A stretch of DNA of 64,000 bases from Solenopsis invicta (lineage: Eukaryota; Arthropoda; Insecta; Hymenoptera; Formicidae). The notes beneath the pieces were generated by a model. That model had not been told where the DNA came from. It did not search any database and saw nothing but the letters and a program-made list of their open reading frames with translations. Within the stretch, counting starts at the first letter, position 1; every line of letters begins with the position of its first letter. The stretch is from contig NC_052678.1 in assembly GCF_016802725.1 (NCBI RefSeq), positions 6,750,001 through 6,814,000 on the forward strand, given 5' to 3'. The position numbers were made by a program, and so were the translations under genes. Of this stretch, positions 13,360 to 25,361 are shown one piece after another.

Positions 13360-13500
13360 AGTCGCAGTCTCTCGAAGTTTATTGTTGCCGCTTTTCCAAA
13401 ATGCTCATTGGTTGTGCTCGCGTTGTGCTTACTTCGTGAGCTGCTGTCATCGTGGAGATTGCGTTTTGACAGTTATAGTTTTAACTACGTTATAGCTGCG
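13360..13500 (+). repeat. Dispersed repeat family A, copy 2
   Basis: Shares gaagtttattgttgccgcttttc and the cat..tggttgtgctcgcg and atcgtggagattgcg segments with the copies at 10.9 kb (opposite strand) and 29.3 kb. It ends at a CG/TG microsatellite. Confidence 0.6.
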
Positions 13501-13548
13501 CGCGCGCGCGCGCGCGTGTGTGTGCGTGTGTGTGCGCGCGTGCGTGTG
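13499..13548. repeat. (CG)n(TG)n microsatellite
   Basis: Alternating purine-pyrimidine run of CG then TG dinucleotides, directly abutting repeat family A copy 2. Confidence 0.9.
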
Positions 13549-13828
13549 TAATACTAAATATACTAAATTAAAAATGGGAAAAAATGTCCATGTAATCATG
13601 TAGATTTATTATAAAAAATATATATTTAGTTAAAAGTATAAATATTTTAATAAATTGGTAAATAGATATGGTAATTGGTGCACACAAATAAAAAAAAATT
13701 TTTTAATATTATAAAAAGTGTATAAATTTTTTCACATTTTTTATATTATATAAATTTGTACTCATTTCTTTTATGCTTTATCTGTTTATATCATTACTAT
13801 TATTTATTTTATCTCCCTTTTTTAAATT

Positions 13829-14544
13829 TTAGTCATCATAATCTTCTGTATCGAAGTTTGATACGTTAACTTCCAATTTGTATCTTCCGTCAGTTATTGA
13901 ACCGCAACCTATCTTTTTATTTAATTTATTATTATATAATGTTACAAAATTTATTTTGATATAACCTTCTATCACTATAATAATTATTTATTGTTAAAGA
14001 AGAATTTTATTTTATATTAAAATGTTAATGTGATGCATTAAAAAATGTGATGTATTGTATAATTAATTTTTGTTAGTATTGTCGACTTTCTTTATTTATA
14101 TAATAAATTGATAAACCTGAGAAACTTACTGACTCTTGTTGTTGTATTCAAAATTTCCGAAAAATTAACTTCTTCCGGTTCTGGTAGATTTAATGTGTTT
14201 TCAAATTTATATTTTCCTAAACATGAAATTCGGGTACTTAATGAAATTTGTAATTCATAATTAACATTTCCATTATTAAATTGAGTTGCTTTTGGTGGAC
14301 GAGAATGTGCACCGTCTAAATAAATAATCTGTTAAAAAATGATCAAAATAATTTATTAATTATGCGACATTTATAATATACGTATGTCGTACATGTATGT
14401 ATACATACATGTATATATAAAGAGAATAAAGTGCATGATGAAAACACCTACATAATTTGATTTTATGTGAGATTCCACCCGGTCAATTTCGTCATTCCAA
14501 GATATAACTTGGACACGGAAGTGTTGCAATCTTTTAGCTCCTAA
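13829..14544 (-). CDS. RPA1-like OB-fold protein, 3' part only (DBD-A-like)
   Basis: Three minus-strand exons fit in phase: 14544-14452, 14328-14130 and 13908-13829, ending in TAA at 13831-13829. Introns are GT-AG (donors gtaggt and gtaagt; acceptors tgtacag, aacag and gatag). The peptide of about 124 residues reads RVQVISWNDEIDR, then YLDGAHSRPPKATQFNN, then VNYELQISLSTRISCLG, then a Glu-rich segment and an acidic end (FDTEDYDD). The order resembles the second half of RPA70 DBD-A: a strand ending in a W/F-N-D/E turn, a VYY-like strand, a K.A..QF segment and a DYE-like strand. RPA binds single-stranded DNA in replication and repair. The first half of the OB fold was not found upstream. The piece is either the 3' end of a longer gene or a relic. 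Animal mobile elements sometimes carry such domains. The family call is from memory. Confidence 0.5.
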
Positions 14545-14559
14545 CTGTACATACTTGTA

Positions 14560-15640
14560 TGTAGTTTTATTAGGCCAGTATTACATTTATCTTACAAATC
14601 TTTCTAATGTATTGAATGGTTACAAAAAGAGGAAAGTCTCAAATTTATAAAAATCTATTATTCTGCAATCAAGTAACAACTTAGAAAATCTGTTCTATAT
14701 AAATGTAACAAAACTATAAAGGATAAATAAAACATATTTAATTTCAAATGTATTTTATTATAATTGTTAATATTTTAAACATATGATTGATTCTGAAAAA
14801 AGAAAGGATAACAATTGTTATTTTAATCCTGTGAGTTAAAATGGATTATGTAACCTATAAAAACTTCTTTTGAATTGAAAGAATAAGAACCACTTTATTT
14901 CAATCCAGATATTTTAATTAAAAATTTAAAATGTTCGTATTATTTTCATTAATTTAATCAAATATTTTTTCAAATTTACAAATATATTTTAAATATATTA
15001 TTTTAATATATTAAAATATCTTTTAAATATATTTTAATATATTTAAATGTGTTAAATTAATATGTTTCAAATACGCTCTGATTTTAAATAGTAAGAAATA
15101 TGTAGAAAATATTTTCAATTAATTTACAAGTATATATGTAAAAAAGTACATTTGGATTTAAAGTAAAATTTTTATTAAGTAAAAAGTCTTATCATATAAC
15201 CAATTAAAATTAAAATTTTATCTAATACTTCCACAAGTATGCGATTGAAAACTGATTCCTGTCGATGACACAATCTAAACATGAGAGCGGCAGCTATGCG
15301 GCAATAATAAATATATCAAGGCAGTATCCTTGAGACAAACTGCAGTTTTTTAAGAAAACAAAAAAATTTCCCGGTGTTTACCGCTGAATTTTTTTTATGG
15401 TAATGGATTAAGAATATTCTTTCCACTACTATGCCCTTTAATTATTCAGAAGCAGAAGCACATACAGACACACACACACACACACACACACATCTTTAGT
15501 TATACTTAATTATAACTGTTTTACATAAATCAATAATAATAAAAAAATAAAAAAAATTGTTTTTATTAATTTATGTAAATTTTTTTTGAACTTGATTAAT
15601 TTTTTAATTTTTTTATATTTATTTAAATATAATATACATT
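14560..15640. other. AT-rich DNA with a short CA microsatellite
   Basis: A (CA)n run occupies about 15470-15491. The segment near 15275-15310 has faint similarity to repeat family A. I looked here for a missing upstream exon of the RPA-like gene and found none. Confidence 0.45.
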
Positions 15641-15649
15641 CACTATTAA

Positions 15650-15715
15650 AAGCTTTATAGCGCTCGCGTAGCGCGCGCTTGTTTTGTTCTAGTATAGAAG
15701 AAAAAAAGAATTGCT
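15650..15715 (+). repeat. Family A 3'-like fragment
   Basis: The gcgcgcttgttttg segment followed by ctagta matches the end of the family A copy at 29430-29480 (acgcgcgcttgttttgctagta). At 13.36 kb the first part of the family occurs without this end, so 13.5-15.65 kb, including the RPA-like exons, lies between two parts of the same family. Confidence 0.45.
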
Positions 15716-15719
15716 AATA

Positions 15720-16515
15720 GATTATTATTATCAACAATTTATTTCGATAGACTTTTATGATATAAAAAGAATAGAAGATATAATCGAATTTAACTTAGTA
15801 TTCTTAACAATTTCTATTATTAAAAAGAAAGATGATTCATCTTTACTTTTAATTTGTCCTACTTTATAAAATGTGTGTCAGAGCTATCGCCGCGGGTGGA
15901 GTAGAAATGCTGTACAAAAATAATTATGTGACGTATATCTAGAAATGTATGTCTATATATGGACCGAAAAAAGTAGTTTGAACGTATAATATTTTTGTAG
16001 AATTCATAATATAATATTTTTTGTCTAAGAGAACAGCAAGTATAATCGTTTGTATAACAATACAACACTATGAAATAACAGTAAAGAAATTACGCAAAAA
16101 TAGAAAAACTCACGAGTTTTTATAAATTTGCACACGTTTACAATTCACTTATAACGCAGAAAATTATTCCTTGCGTGTTATAAAAATAAAATTTATTTAA
16201 GGATGTCTGGAGTCGTATGTCATATCTCAAAACATTACAAAAATTTAAAAATTTTATAGAATATTCTATAGACTAACGTTCAAGTATCTGTATAAAATTT
16301 AAGCACAATTGACTTCTTGATTTAAAGTTATTTACTTTTTTGTTTACTCTTCATTCTCATGTAAAATCGCGTTTTGTATTTATTTGCAAATGAAGAAGAA
16401 GCATAACATATAAGTACTAATAAATATTCGTGCAAAAATTTAGTTTGACTTCTGTTTAATTTACTCTTTATCCTTTTACAGTTCTAAAAATTAGAAAAAG
16501 GTAAAAAGATATCCC
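15720..16515. other. AT-rich DNA
   Basis: No exon was recognised. A possible unknown repeat lies around 16200-16400. Confidence 0.4.
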
Positions 16516-16519
16516 GCCT

Positions 16520-16880
16520 AAATGTAGTTTATAAGATTAACTGTAAAAATTGTGATGCCTCATTTGTGAGGCAAACTTGTGAGCTACTTAAAACAAGAAT
16601 TAATAAGTACAAGAATCGTATAAATAGGGACACTGCCCAACAATCTGTACAGAACATAAAATTGAATTGTCTCATAATTTTGACTAGGAGAACATTGCGA
16701 TCTTGGAGGAGGAAAAGATTTTCAATAGAAAGCTCATCAGATTTTTTAAATTACAAAAAAAATTTTATAATTTTAAAACTAGTTAATATTAAGTCTTTAA
16801 CCGAGTTAAGAAGTGTACCGCTACCAGACTATACGATATATTGCCGAACAGTTTATAGAAGTAAGATTTACCAACACGTT
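16520..16880 (+). pseudogene. Decayed GIY-YIG endonuclease region of a Penelope-like retroelement
   Basis: The frame begins NVVYKINCKNCDASFV and continues RQTCELLKTRINKYKNRI. This corresponds to the (V)VYKI..C..C..SYVGQT..LK.RI..H..HI pattern of the C-terminal GIY-YIG nuclease in insect Penelope-like elements. After about 45 residues the match moves to another frame (ILEEEKIFNRKLI), then meets stops, so at least one frameshift has occurred. The YVGQT glycine is replaced (FVRQT). No reverse transcriptase part was found nearby, so this is an inactive 3' fragment. The domain call is from memory of the family. Confidence 0.65.
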
Positions 16881-17690
16881 TAAATACAGAGCATGTAACA
16901 AGATTTTCTTAAACGCAAATCTACTGTTCTTAAGTTTGTTTCATGGAAATAAAAATTAAAACAATTAAATTTAAACTATTTATTTTGGTACATATTATAT
17001 CTTCAAAACTAATATTACATTATCTTTGTAAAAAATAATTTTATTTCTATTTACATTTCTATTTTTAATATATGCCAAATATAATATATTTTAAAGAGGC
17101 TATACAGTTAAGCGCGTAAAACAAAACCTGATTTTGTGAATTTTTTATGAAAAAATGGGAACTCAAGTAGCACATGAAGCTAAAAACGTTTGCGCTAAGC
17201 TAAAACGCTGCGATTTAAGACATTTTATAATTTCTTGTGCTACTTGGAGAGATAAAGAAGTCGTATTTATTTTAAAAGTTATATACTTTTAAGTAAAAAA
17301 AAATTCTTTCATTTAAATATATTATTAATATATTATTAGCACTATTTAATTAACTTACTTATATCAAACAAGTCAATATTATTTGTTTAATATTACTAGT
17401 AGTAAATATTACTAGTTTAATAAATGGTTATTTCAATATGACTAATAACTTTCTTATTTAAATCAAATAATTTTTTCTCTTAGTATGCTCTTCTTTATTT
17501 GACATTTTTAAAAAATGACGTTGCTATTAAAGTTTTCCTTAATCGTGTTTTGCGAAAATGGAGTTTACGATGACCACTGCTACTCCCATAGAAAATAAAA
17601 TGATACAAATAACTTTATAAAAAATTAAAATATAAATCTACACGGTTTTCATAGCCGATTTTTATTTCAAATTGAAGTAATATTTTAAAA
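16881..17690. other. AT-rich DNA with a possible small inverted-end element
   Basis: At 17163-17250 the ends read ctcaagtagcac and gtgctacttggag, an imperfect inverted pair about 60 bases apart. Otherwise nothing was recognised. Confidence 0.35.
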
Positions 17691-17699
17691 TGCTAATAC

Positions 17700-17775
17700 G
17701 GCTCTGATTGATTGTTAATATCTTAGATGGTACTTAAGATGATCTTAAATATAAGAATCAATATGAATTGACTGT
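17700..17775 (+). repeat. Dispersed repeat family B, copy 2
   Basis: Matches 11120-11165, as described there. Confidence 0.4.
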
Positions 17776-17874
17776 ATCTGTTTTTCATAATAGTTGATCA
17801 AAGTCAACATAGAAGCTTTTTTTATCAAATTATGAAACGTACAATTAGATCGTTTTTTTGGCTGTGACAAATTT

Positions 17875-18078
17875 ACATATTTACATATTTTTTTATGTAA
17901 AAAATTGTATGTAAGAAGTCGATCAGTGGAAACACAAAAATCTGCTTGCTGTAAGATTTTTGAACGTGTTAAATAAAAATTAATATCAATTAAACACGTT
18001 AAGAAATCTTACATCAATCAGGTTTTTGTGCCTCCACTGATCGACTTTTTACATAGTATGTTTTACATAAAAAAGATA
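17875..18078. mobile_element. Foldback MITE-like hairpin
   Basis: Two arms of about 80 bp are inverted copies: tgtaagaagtcgatcagtgg near 17900-17930 pairs with ccactgatcgacttttta near 18035-18055. The aacacaaaaatctg segment pairs with caggtttttgtg, and gttaagaaatcttac pairs with gtaagatttttgaac. The loop is about 30 bases near 17980. The pairing is imperfect, so the copy is old. Non-coding. Confidence 0.75.
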
Positions 18079-18079
18079 T

Positions 18080-19150
18080 GGAAAATTACAAGTCGATCGA
18101 TCACACAGTCTTTAAGATGAATCATGTGTGTCGCATGTTTCTGAAAACAATATGAATAGCAACATGCTACATTACTTTTTAATAAAGTTATAACATCATA
18201 TGGAGAAAATTTTTTTTATTTGAGAACATTTAAATTTTATTAAGTATGATCTTTACAATAAAAAAATTCGACTTATTTATGTTCTTTACAAAAAAATTTG
18301 TCAATTTAAAGCATCGTCTAAGTGTATATGTCCTTTTAAAATATATACCTTTTCTGTTCATTTATAATTGACTAGAAAAAAATCTATATTCTAAAGCAAT
18401 TTAATTATATTTACTTAAGCAACGTTATGTATATCATTTAATTTATAGAGCAAAGTTTGCATTTAAGTAAACATCATGTTAATTTGTAAAATCGTAATTG
18501 TATATATTCTTATTGGTCTTACATTGAATACAAAAAGCAGTTACATAGTAATTATCATCATATTCACTTAATAAAAAGGATATTATAAATAATTATTCAA
18601 AACTTCTTAGAATCCATATAGATGTATCTTTTTCAAACATTTACTTAGTAAACAGCATTCGCAAGCATTGTGTTAACGTTAGTAAAAACGCAATTGCTAT
18701 GCAAAGTCTTGTCGTATACATTCATAAATCAAAATTATTTTCTTTTTATCATGTATACGCTTTATTTAAAAATAAGTGTACATTTTAAATCACCTATGTA
18801 CTTTTCTAAGTCAGTTCTAAAAGTTTTACAAAACGGTTTATTTTTATTATAATGTCGATATTTAATTTTGGTTGCAGTTTATTTAACGCTACAAATGTTT
18901 CGAAACATTCTTTGATTAATCAATTTTTTAATAAAATTATTTGTGCCAAAGTTAATCAAATTCTTCAAAGTATTTGTAGCGTAGACAGCAGCTTTTATGA
19001 AGGTTTTACGCAAAATAATTCAAATGCACGTAAATTTTTGTGTGTGTTGTATAACATTCTTATTTTTTACATTTTTGTAAAGATTTAATATCGTCGAATT
19101 GATTTTTTAATAATTATATATATTCGTGTATTTTCATATGTACTTATTTA
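18080..19150. other. AT-rich DNA, unrecognised
   Basis: Two short plus-strand open frames (18670-18852 and 18852-19088) abut, but they show no recognisable domain and no splice context. I see no gene. Confidence 0.4.
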
Positions 19151-19959
19151 TATACACTACTCAAAAAAAAATAGGGAACACTTTCCAGACACCAAAAATT
19201 AGGCTATTTTCAAATGACTGTAACTCGGTGAAAAATCATCGTAGATAAAAAATAAAAAAAACATTTTGAAGCTTGAAGATCCAACTTTAACGCTTTATTA
19301 GCAGATTTTCAAAATTCTTTTAACTTCCTTGTCTTATGCAGTAAAAAAGCACACCCTGTTTTGTTCCTTAAAATTTCGTATTTTTGACACTTTGCAGCTC
19401 AACCAACAAATTTTTTTCGAATAATTCAAGTAAAGCTTCATAAACTACAACATTTTGCCTACAAAATGCTTTTTTAAAAATTTCTCTACGATTTTTTTTG
19501 GCCGAGTTACGCAACTTTGAAGCTAAACCTGCATTTTTTACAAATGATATCCGTACTCAGTGAAAAATCATCGTAGACAAAAAATAAAAAAACCATTTTA
19601 AAGCTCGAAGTTTCAGCTTTAACATGTTATTAATGGTTTTCAAAAATTTTTTCAATTTCTTAGTACTATGCCCCAAAAAAGATACACTGTTTTTTCCTTG
19701 AAATTACGTATTTTTAACAGCCTGTAGCTCAATAAAAAATTTTTTCTCGACAAATCCAATGCAAGTGCCATAAAGTATGACATTTTTTCTACAAAATGCT
19801 TTTTTTAAAATTTTTTCTACGATTTTTTTGACCGAGTTACAAGACTTGGAAGAAACACATTTTTTACAGTATCTTTTTCTGAAAAATGACGTCTACCGCC
19901 GACATTAGCATTACCCAATATGCACTACGTGGAGGTTGCCGGTCGGATATTTGCACATC

Positions 19960-20071
<112 letters not shown>

Positions 20072-20512
20072 CACAGCATAGATAAGGACCCCACAGTTCG
20101 CCACTTCTGCGGTATTTAATGACTCCAAACCCCCTCTGCTGTGTGTGTGTGTGTGTGTATGCGCGCGCGCGCATGAGTGTTCAATAGTGTGTATTTCCTC
20201 TTCTCTGATCAATTACTGCTTGCAAGCGTTCTCGCATATTTATACATCTTGCAATCCGATCTTGCGGAATGTTGTGCCAAATTTTCATTAAAATTTCTCC
20301 TAATTTTTCTAAATTTTGCGGCTGCAAGATGTATAAATATGCAAAAACGCTTGCAAGCAGTAATTGATCAGAGAGGAGGAAATACACACTATTGAATACT
20401 CATGCGCGCGCGCACGCACACACACACACACACACACACACAGCAGAGAGGGTTTGGAGTCATTAAATACCGCAGAAGTGACGAACTGTGGGGTCCTTAT
20501 CTCTGCTGTGAT

Positions 20513-20568
20513 ACACACACACACACACACAGCACGCGCGCGCGCGCGCACGCACACACACACGCACA

Positions 20569-20645
<77 letters not shown>
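20513..20645. repeat. (CA)n(CG)n(CGCA)n microsatellite, right arm
   Basis: Mirror of the left-arm tract, longer and with an additional CG block (about 20531-20550). Confidence 0.95.
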
Positions 20646-20647
<2 letters not shown>

Positions 20648-21450
20648 TGTGCAAATATCCGACCGGCAACCTCCACGTAGTGCATATTGGGTAATGCTAA
20701 TGTCGGCGGTAGACGTCATTTTTCAGAAAAAGATACTGTAAAAAATGTGTTTCTTCCAAGTCTTGTAACTCGGTCAAAAAAAATCGTAGAAAAAATTTAA
20801 AAAAAAGCATTTTGTAGAAAAAATGTCATACTTTATGGCACTTGCATTGGATTTGTCGAGAAAAATTTTTTATTGAGCTACAGGCTGTTAAAAATACGTA
20901 ATTTCAAGGAAAAAACAGTGTATCTTTTTTGGGGCATAGTACTAAGAAATTGAAAAAATTTTTGAAAACCATTAATAACATGTTAAAGCTGAAACTTCGA
21001 GCTTTAAAATGGTTTTTTGATTTTTTGTCTACGATGATTTTTCACGGAGTACGGATATCATTTGTAAAAAATGCAGGTTTAGCTTCAAAGTTGCGTAACT
21101 CGGCCAAAAAAAATCGTAGAGAAATTTTTAAAAAAGCATTTTGTAGGCAAAATGTTGTAGTTTATGAAGCTTTACTTGAATTATTCGAAAAAAATTTGTT
21201 GGTCGAGCTGCAAAGTGTCAAAAATACGAAATTTTAAGAAACAAAACAGGGTGTGCTTTTTACTGCATAAGACAAGGAAGTTAAAAGAATTTTGAAAATC
21301 TGCTGATAGAGCGTTAAAGTTGGATCTTCAAGTTTCAAAATGCTTTTTTTATTTTTTATCTACGATGATTTTTCACCGAGTTACAGTCATTTGAAAATAG
21401 CCTAATTTTTGGTGTCTGGAAAGTGTTCCCTATTTTTTTTTGAGTAGTGT

Positions 21451-22900
21451 ATTTTTCATATTTTTTTCATATTATTGTATAAAAAATATATAAAACATTA
21501 AATTTGTTGATATTTTACTATAAAATAACCGTATTTTTATTTTGCTATTACAAATTACTTATTAAAAAAAAAACTTAATCTAAAACTAAATCTAACACTA
21601 AACTATTTCCAAAATCAATGCAAATATAGCATAAGCATTGTATGGCTCAAAGTAAAATTTTGATCAATTTTACAATAAGAAATGAGTACGTATGTATTAA
21701 TAATATTTATTAAATATTAGTAAAATTTGTTATGACTTATAGAAATAAATTGCGTACACAATGTTGTTTTTTAACAATAATAAATATTAACTTGTTCGAA
21801 AATTAATTGCAAACTTTAAGATCACCAATTTGTCCACTTCTTTCATATTTGCTATTACTTTTAAGTAGTCAGAATCTATTTTCTGTAATCTTAGTAGAAT
21901 TATTTTAAAAATAATCATAACCAATAATCTTTGACATTTAAAATCAGATACGAGCGTTCATTATTATGAACAACGACATAAATGAAGTGTAAAGTGTGAA
22001 GTACAAAGTGTAAAACTCGCGTAAAAGAGGATCGGTCGGTTTCGCTAATAAAGCGTGGAAAACGTGAACTTTGCGCGAAACGCGACCGTACCTCTTGATA
22101 CAATTAAAATATTTCAATAGTTTTTTATATTTCTACTTAATAGTACAATTTGCAAATCTGCGCATTAGTTGGTAATTCAGTAGTTACATAATTCATAAAG
22201 ACTTATACGTATTAGATAGAACACATAACAAATAATTCTTTAGTTAGAAAAAAGTTAATGGTATTTACGTCAAAAACTAGTGCAGATAACAAACTTTGAT
22301 ACGTTTATTACCAGTTTTTAAAAACTCGTCAAAGATTTATTATAAAAGTAAATCTAATAAAAAAAAATTGCACAATTAAACGGTTTATTTAATTAGATAA
22401 TAATTAGATATCAAGAAAAAATTGATTGGAAATATTATAGGAAGCAATTACTTTCTGTTGAATTTTTTTCTCCTTAAAGTAGAACATAAAAATATAATTA
22501 AAATATAAAATAAAATAATTGAGATGCAGCTGCAATTATATTAAAATATAGTTAAAATAAAAAATTCTTGCAAATAAATCATTTGCCTATTCTCTGTGTT
22601 CTATAAAAAAAAGTAGAAATGATATCAAATTGTTTGTCTCTTTACACAGAAAACCGCGTTAGTTTTCATGAAACTAATAATAATCTATTATACAAAAGAT
22701 AACATTTGCCGAAATATGATAAACATTATCATTACGTTTTCGACTGCGTTTACTCCGTAATTTAAGGCGAATAATGTTTGATATAAATATATATATTTTT
22801 TAAATTATTAATTAAATTAACAATTCTTTTTTCTCTAATTAAACAATAAAAGAGAGAAATGTATACGTTAGATATTATATATCTTATATGTACATATTTG
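21451..22900. other. AT-rich DNA
   Basis: No gene was recognised. A small CpG-containing segment lies at 22010-22095. Confidence 0.45.
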
Positions 22901-23640
22901 TTTTAATCATTGGAAAAGTCTGAGCGTTAAAGTGGATCACTTCGGCGAATTTTCGAAAAAATGCGAAGAAATAAATACGCAGCGTGTCATCTACGTAAGT
23001 AGATTGTCATGCAAACATCATTAACTCGATTCTAAGGAACGCAGTTGTACGAGCGCGCGTTTTAGCATGTGCAAAGATGCTAAAAGCATTTATGAATATA
23101 TCTCACGTTGATCATTGTAAACAGAGATCATGTGAATGCAGTGACGTTTCGTGCAAACAAAAGCGTCGGCTGTTCCTTGAAATTGTTGAAAATTTTATTA
23201 TTCATGAAAATCGAAAATATTGACGTCATCGAAAATATTGACAGCTAAGAGTGCCGCGTATTGTTCGCGTCGCAACTCCACCGTCATCTTCCATATATCG
23301 ACGCGAAAACAAAATTCAATGAAAAACGACGCGTACGTCGTTCACGTTAATTTTCTTAGTAGGTTTCCGGCGAAAACATCACCTGCACTGTCAAATCTAT
23401 GAGCGGATTACGCGAGAGACAGACTAGTCACGAAGAGAACGTGAGTCAAAGCTGCAAAATGTTCCGAAATACTTCAGAGCGGAAGAAAATGCCAAGATGC
23501 GGGATTTGAGCGATGCGACGTCGCGTTCTTATTTGTCTACATACGGCTTAATTGGAAATGCTTGGAAATAGTTTCTTGAATCAACATACGAGCTACATCT
23601 TCCGTGGAAAAATACTCGAGAGTGTTCCGATTCGCTTAGA
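22900..23640. other. CpG-containing block without a recognised gene
   Basis: Composition is less AT-rich than the flanks, and short open frames have no known domain. It may be a regulatory or untranslated exon region. Confidence 0.3.
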
Positions 23641-23656
23641 AATATGTAAAAAGCCG

Positions 23657-23660
<4 letters not shown>

Positions 23661-23691
<31 letters not shown>
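23661..23691. repeat. (TC)n microsatellite
   Basis: About fifteen TC units. Confidence 0.9.
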
Positions 23692-23696
<5 letters not shown>

Positions 23697-23876
23697 AAAG
23701 GTAGTTTATTTTGCACGCAAGAAGAAACTCGTAAAAAAGTTCTCTCTTCTTTGTACTGGTTGTACTATATATTTAAAATTTGAAAAATCAGAAAAAACTT
23801 GTGCGTACGTTAAAAATATCGAATTGTTCATTGTGAAACCATCGCAGAAAATGAAACGTGAAGAAATATTCTATAG

Positions 23877-23997
23877 AAAATTACATGCAGAGATGCATTC
23901 ACGCGGATGGATAAGGACTGACCGGATGAAATCTCGTGTTTACGAAATTTCATCCGGCCAGTCCCGTCTGCGTAAATGCATTCCTGCATGTAATTTT
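23877..23997. mobile_element. Foldback MITE-like hairpin
   Basis: The left arm (aaaattacatgcagagatgc, then ggactgaccggatgaaat) pairs with the right arm (atttcatccggccagtcc, then gcattcctgcatgtaatttt), leaving a loop of about 13 bases. A few mismatches are present. The symmetry explains the mirrored open frames on the two strands, which are not genes. Confidence 0.85.
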
Positions 23998-23999
23998 CA

Positions 24000-24420
24000 C
24001 GAGATACGAGAAACGGAATGAAAAATCGCCGTTCTAAGGCCACGAGAAAAATTGATTTCTGTCGGAATGGCGCACGAACGGGCCAGCATCCCGCGACCGC
24101 TCTCGATGAGGACCAGCGGGCAGCAGATCACTTTCGCTGATCGCCGTCGCCGTAACCGTCGTCGATACACACCAGCCGACCGGCATGACTTGCGTAACTT
24201 CGCGGAGACTGTTACGTGAAACGGCGACTACGCTTCTTTTTTCCTCGAAGATAACCGGAATCGCTCCCATTCCGGTCCATTTACTCACTTTCTTCTCTCC
24301 CGCGATCTCGCGGCGAACTTGACGCGGCGAACTTGCGTACTCCTCGCCGGTAGAAGAGAAGTCACGGCGTTACGAAGTCGGATATGTGATTCGCGAGTTA
24401 GCCCAGGGAAAACACAGCCG
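24000..24420. other. CpG-rich block
   Basis: GC-rich, CpG-dense DNA with open frames on both strands but no domain that I recognise. Candidate promoter or CpG island of an unidentified transcript. Confidence 0.35.
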
Positions 24421-24998
24421 ATTTTATATTAAACGGATTAAGATTTGCGACTGACTTTTACCTCGCATAAAATACTAAATAAACTATTTCAACATAAAAT
24501 TTTAACGGGCCTAAACTATAAATAAACTATTTAAATTTTAATTAAATCACTTTAGTTGCGTATTTGGGTTGATTATTCTCATATAAAAATATCGAAGTCA
24601 TAACGGTCAATTGAAACAAAGCGTTGGTACAACGTTTAGTACAATAAGTGTAAAGGTTACATATTCAAGATTTGTAGTTATACGTAAATGGACGTAAGGT
24701 AGACATAAACATGACATCCATCATTTTATTATGCACATCTGTTTTCTATTTTTGCTGCCGATATTGGTTTTTTTTTTTAGTAATTACGCATAATTTACCA
24801 GTGATTTCATAACAAGACGAGATTAAAATTTGTTATTTCTTCTCTTAGTTTGACAGTTCTCTGTCATAACGTTCGTAAAATAGACGTGAATGTGTATTTT
24901 TAGTCGTCGTGCATAAATTTTTTTTAAATAGAAAATTATTGTAAATTATTGTGTAAAAAGTGTAAAAAATTTTGAAAGATAATTGATTTAAAATAATT
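24421..24998. other. AT-rich DNA
   Basis: Nothing recognised. Confidence 0.45.
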
Positions 24999-25157
24999 AT
25001 GGCGTGTGAAATTCAAAAATATAAAGCGTTTTGTGATTACTTTTGCAATTTATTAGAGAATTTGTTTCAAAATTCGAAAGGACTCGTGTCGGACCTCTAC
25101 ACCGAAATTGTAATTTGGAAACTGCAAATAGGTCCGATTTACCACACTCTTCCTTAA
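24999..25157 (+). CDS. Possible small ORF of 52 codons (unrecognised)
   Basis: An ATG in fair context (aattATGG) opens a frame starting MACEIQKYKAFCDYFCNLLE and ending near 25157. Cys and aromatic residues are unusually frequent for AT-rich non-coding DNA, but no family is recognised. A MITE lies 55 bp downstream. It may be chance or a remnant. Confidence 0.2.
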   Translation: MACEIQKYKAFCDYFCNLLENLFQNSKGLVSDLYTEIVIWKLQIGPIYHTLP

Positions 25158-25211
25158 ATAATTTTTTAAAAGAAAAAGATATTGATGAACTGTTAGATTA
25201 TACAGCGTATA

Positions 25212-25359
25212 CAGAGTGTTCATTAATGGTTGTCCCTACGTTTTACCACAGGAGTACACATTTGTTATTTCTAATATAATAATATGTTAAAAATACATAT
25301 CCGTTGGTAAATCATGCTCCTGTGGTAAAAAGTGGGTACAACCATTAATGAACACCCTG
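25212..25359. mobile_element. 148-bp MITE with TA target duplication
   Basis: Inverted terminal repeats of about 44 bp: cagagtgttcattaatggtt at the left and aaccattaatgaacaccctg at the right. Flanking TA dinucleotides at 25210-25211 and 25360-25361 fit Tc1/mariner-type insertion. The interior is AT-rich and non-coding. Confidence 0.85.
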
Positions 25360-25361
25360 TA

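Noticed and set aside
18670..19088. Two abutting plus-strand frames of 60 and 78 codons
   Set aside because: AT-rich, no domain, no conserved pattern. The minus strand of the same stretch also reads with few stops.
23824..24043. Similar peptides on opposite strands
   Set aside because: Explained by the foldback hairpin at 23877-23997.
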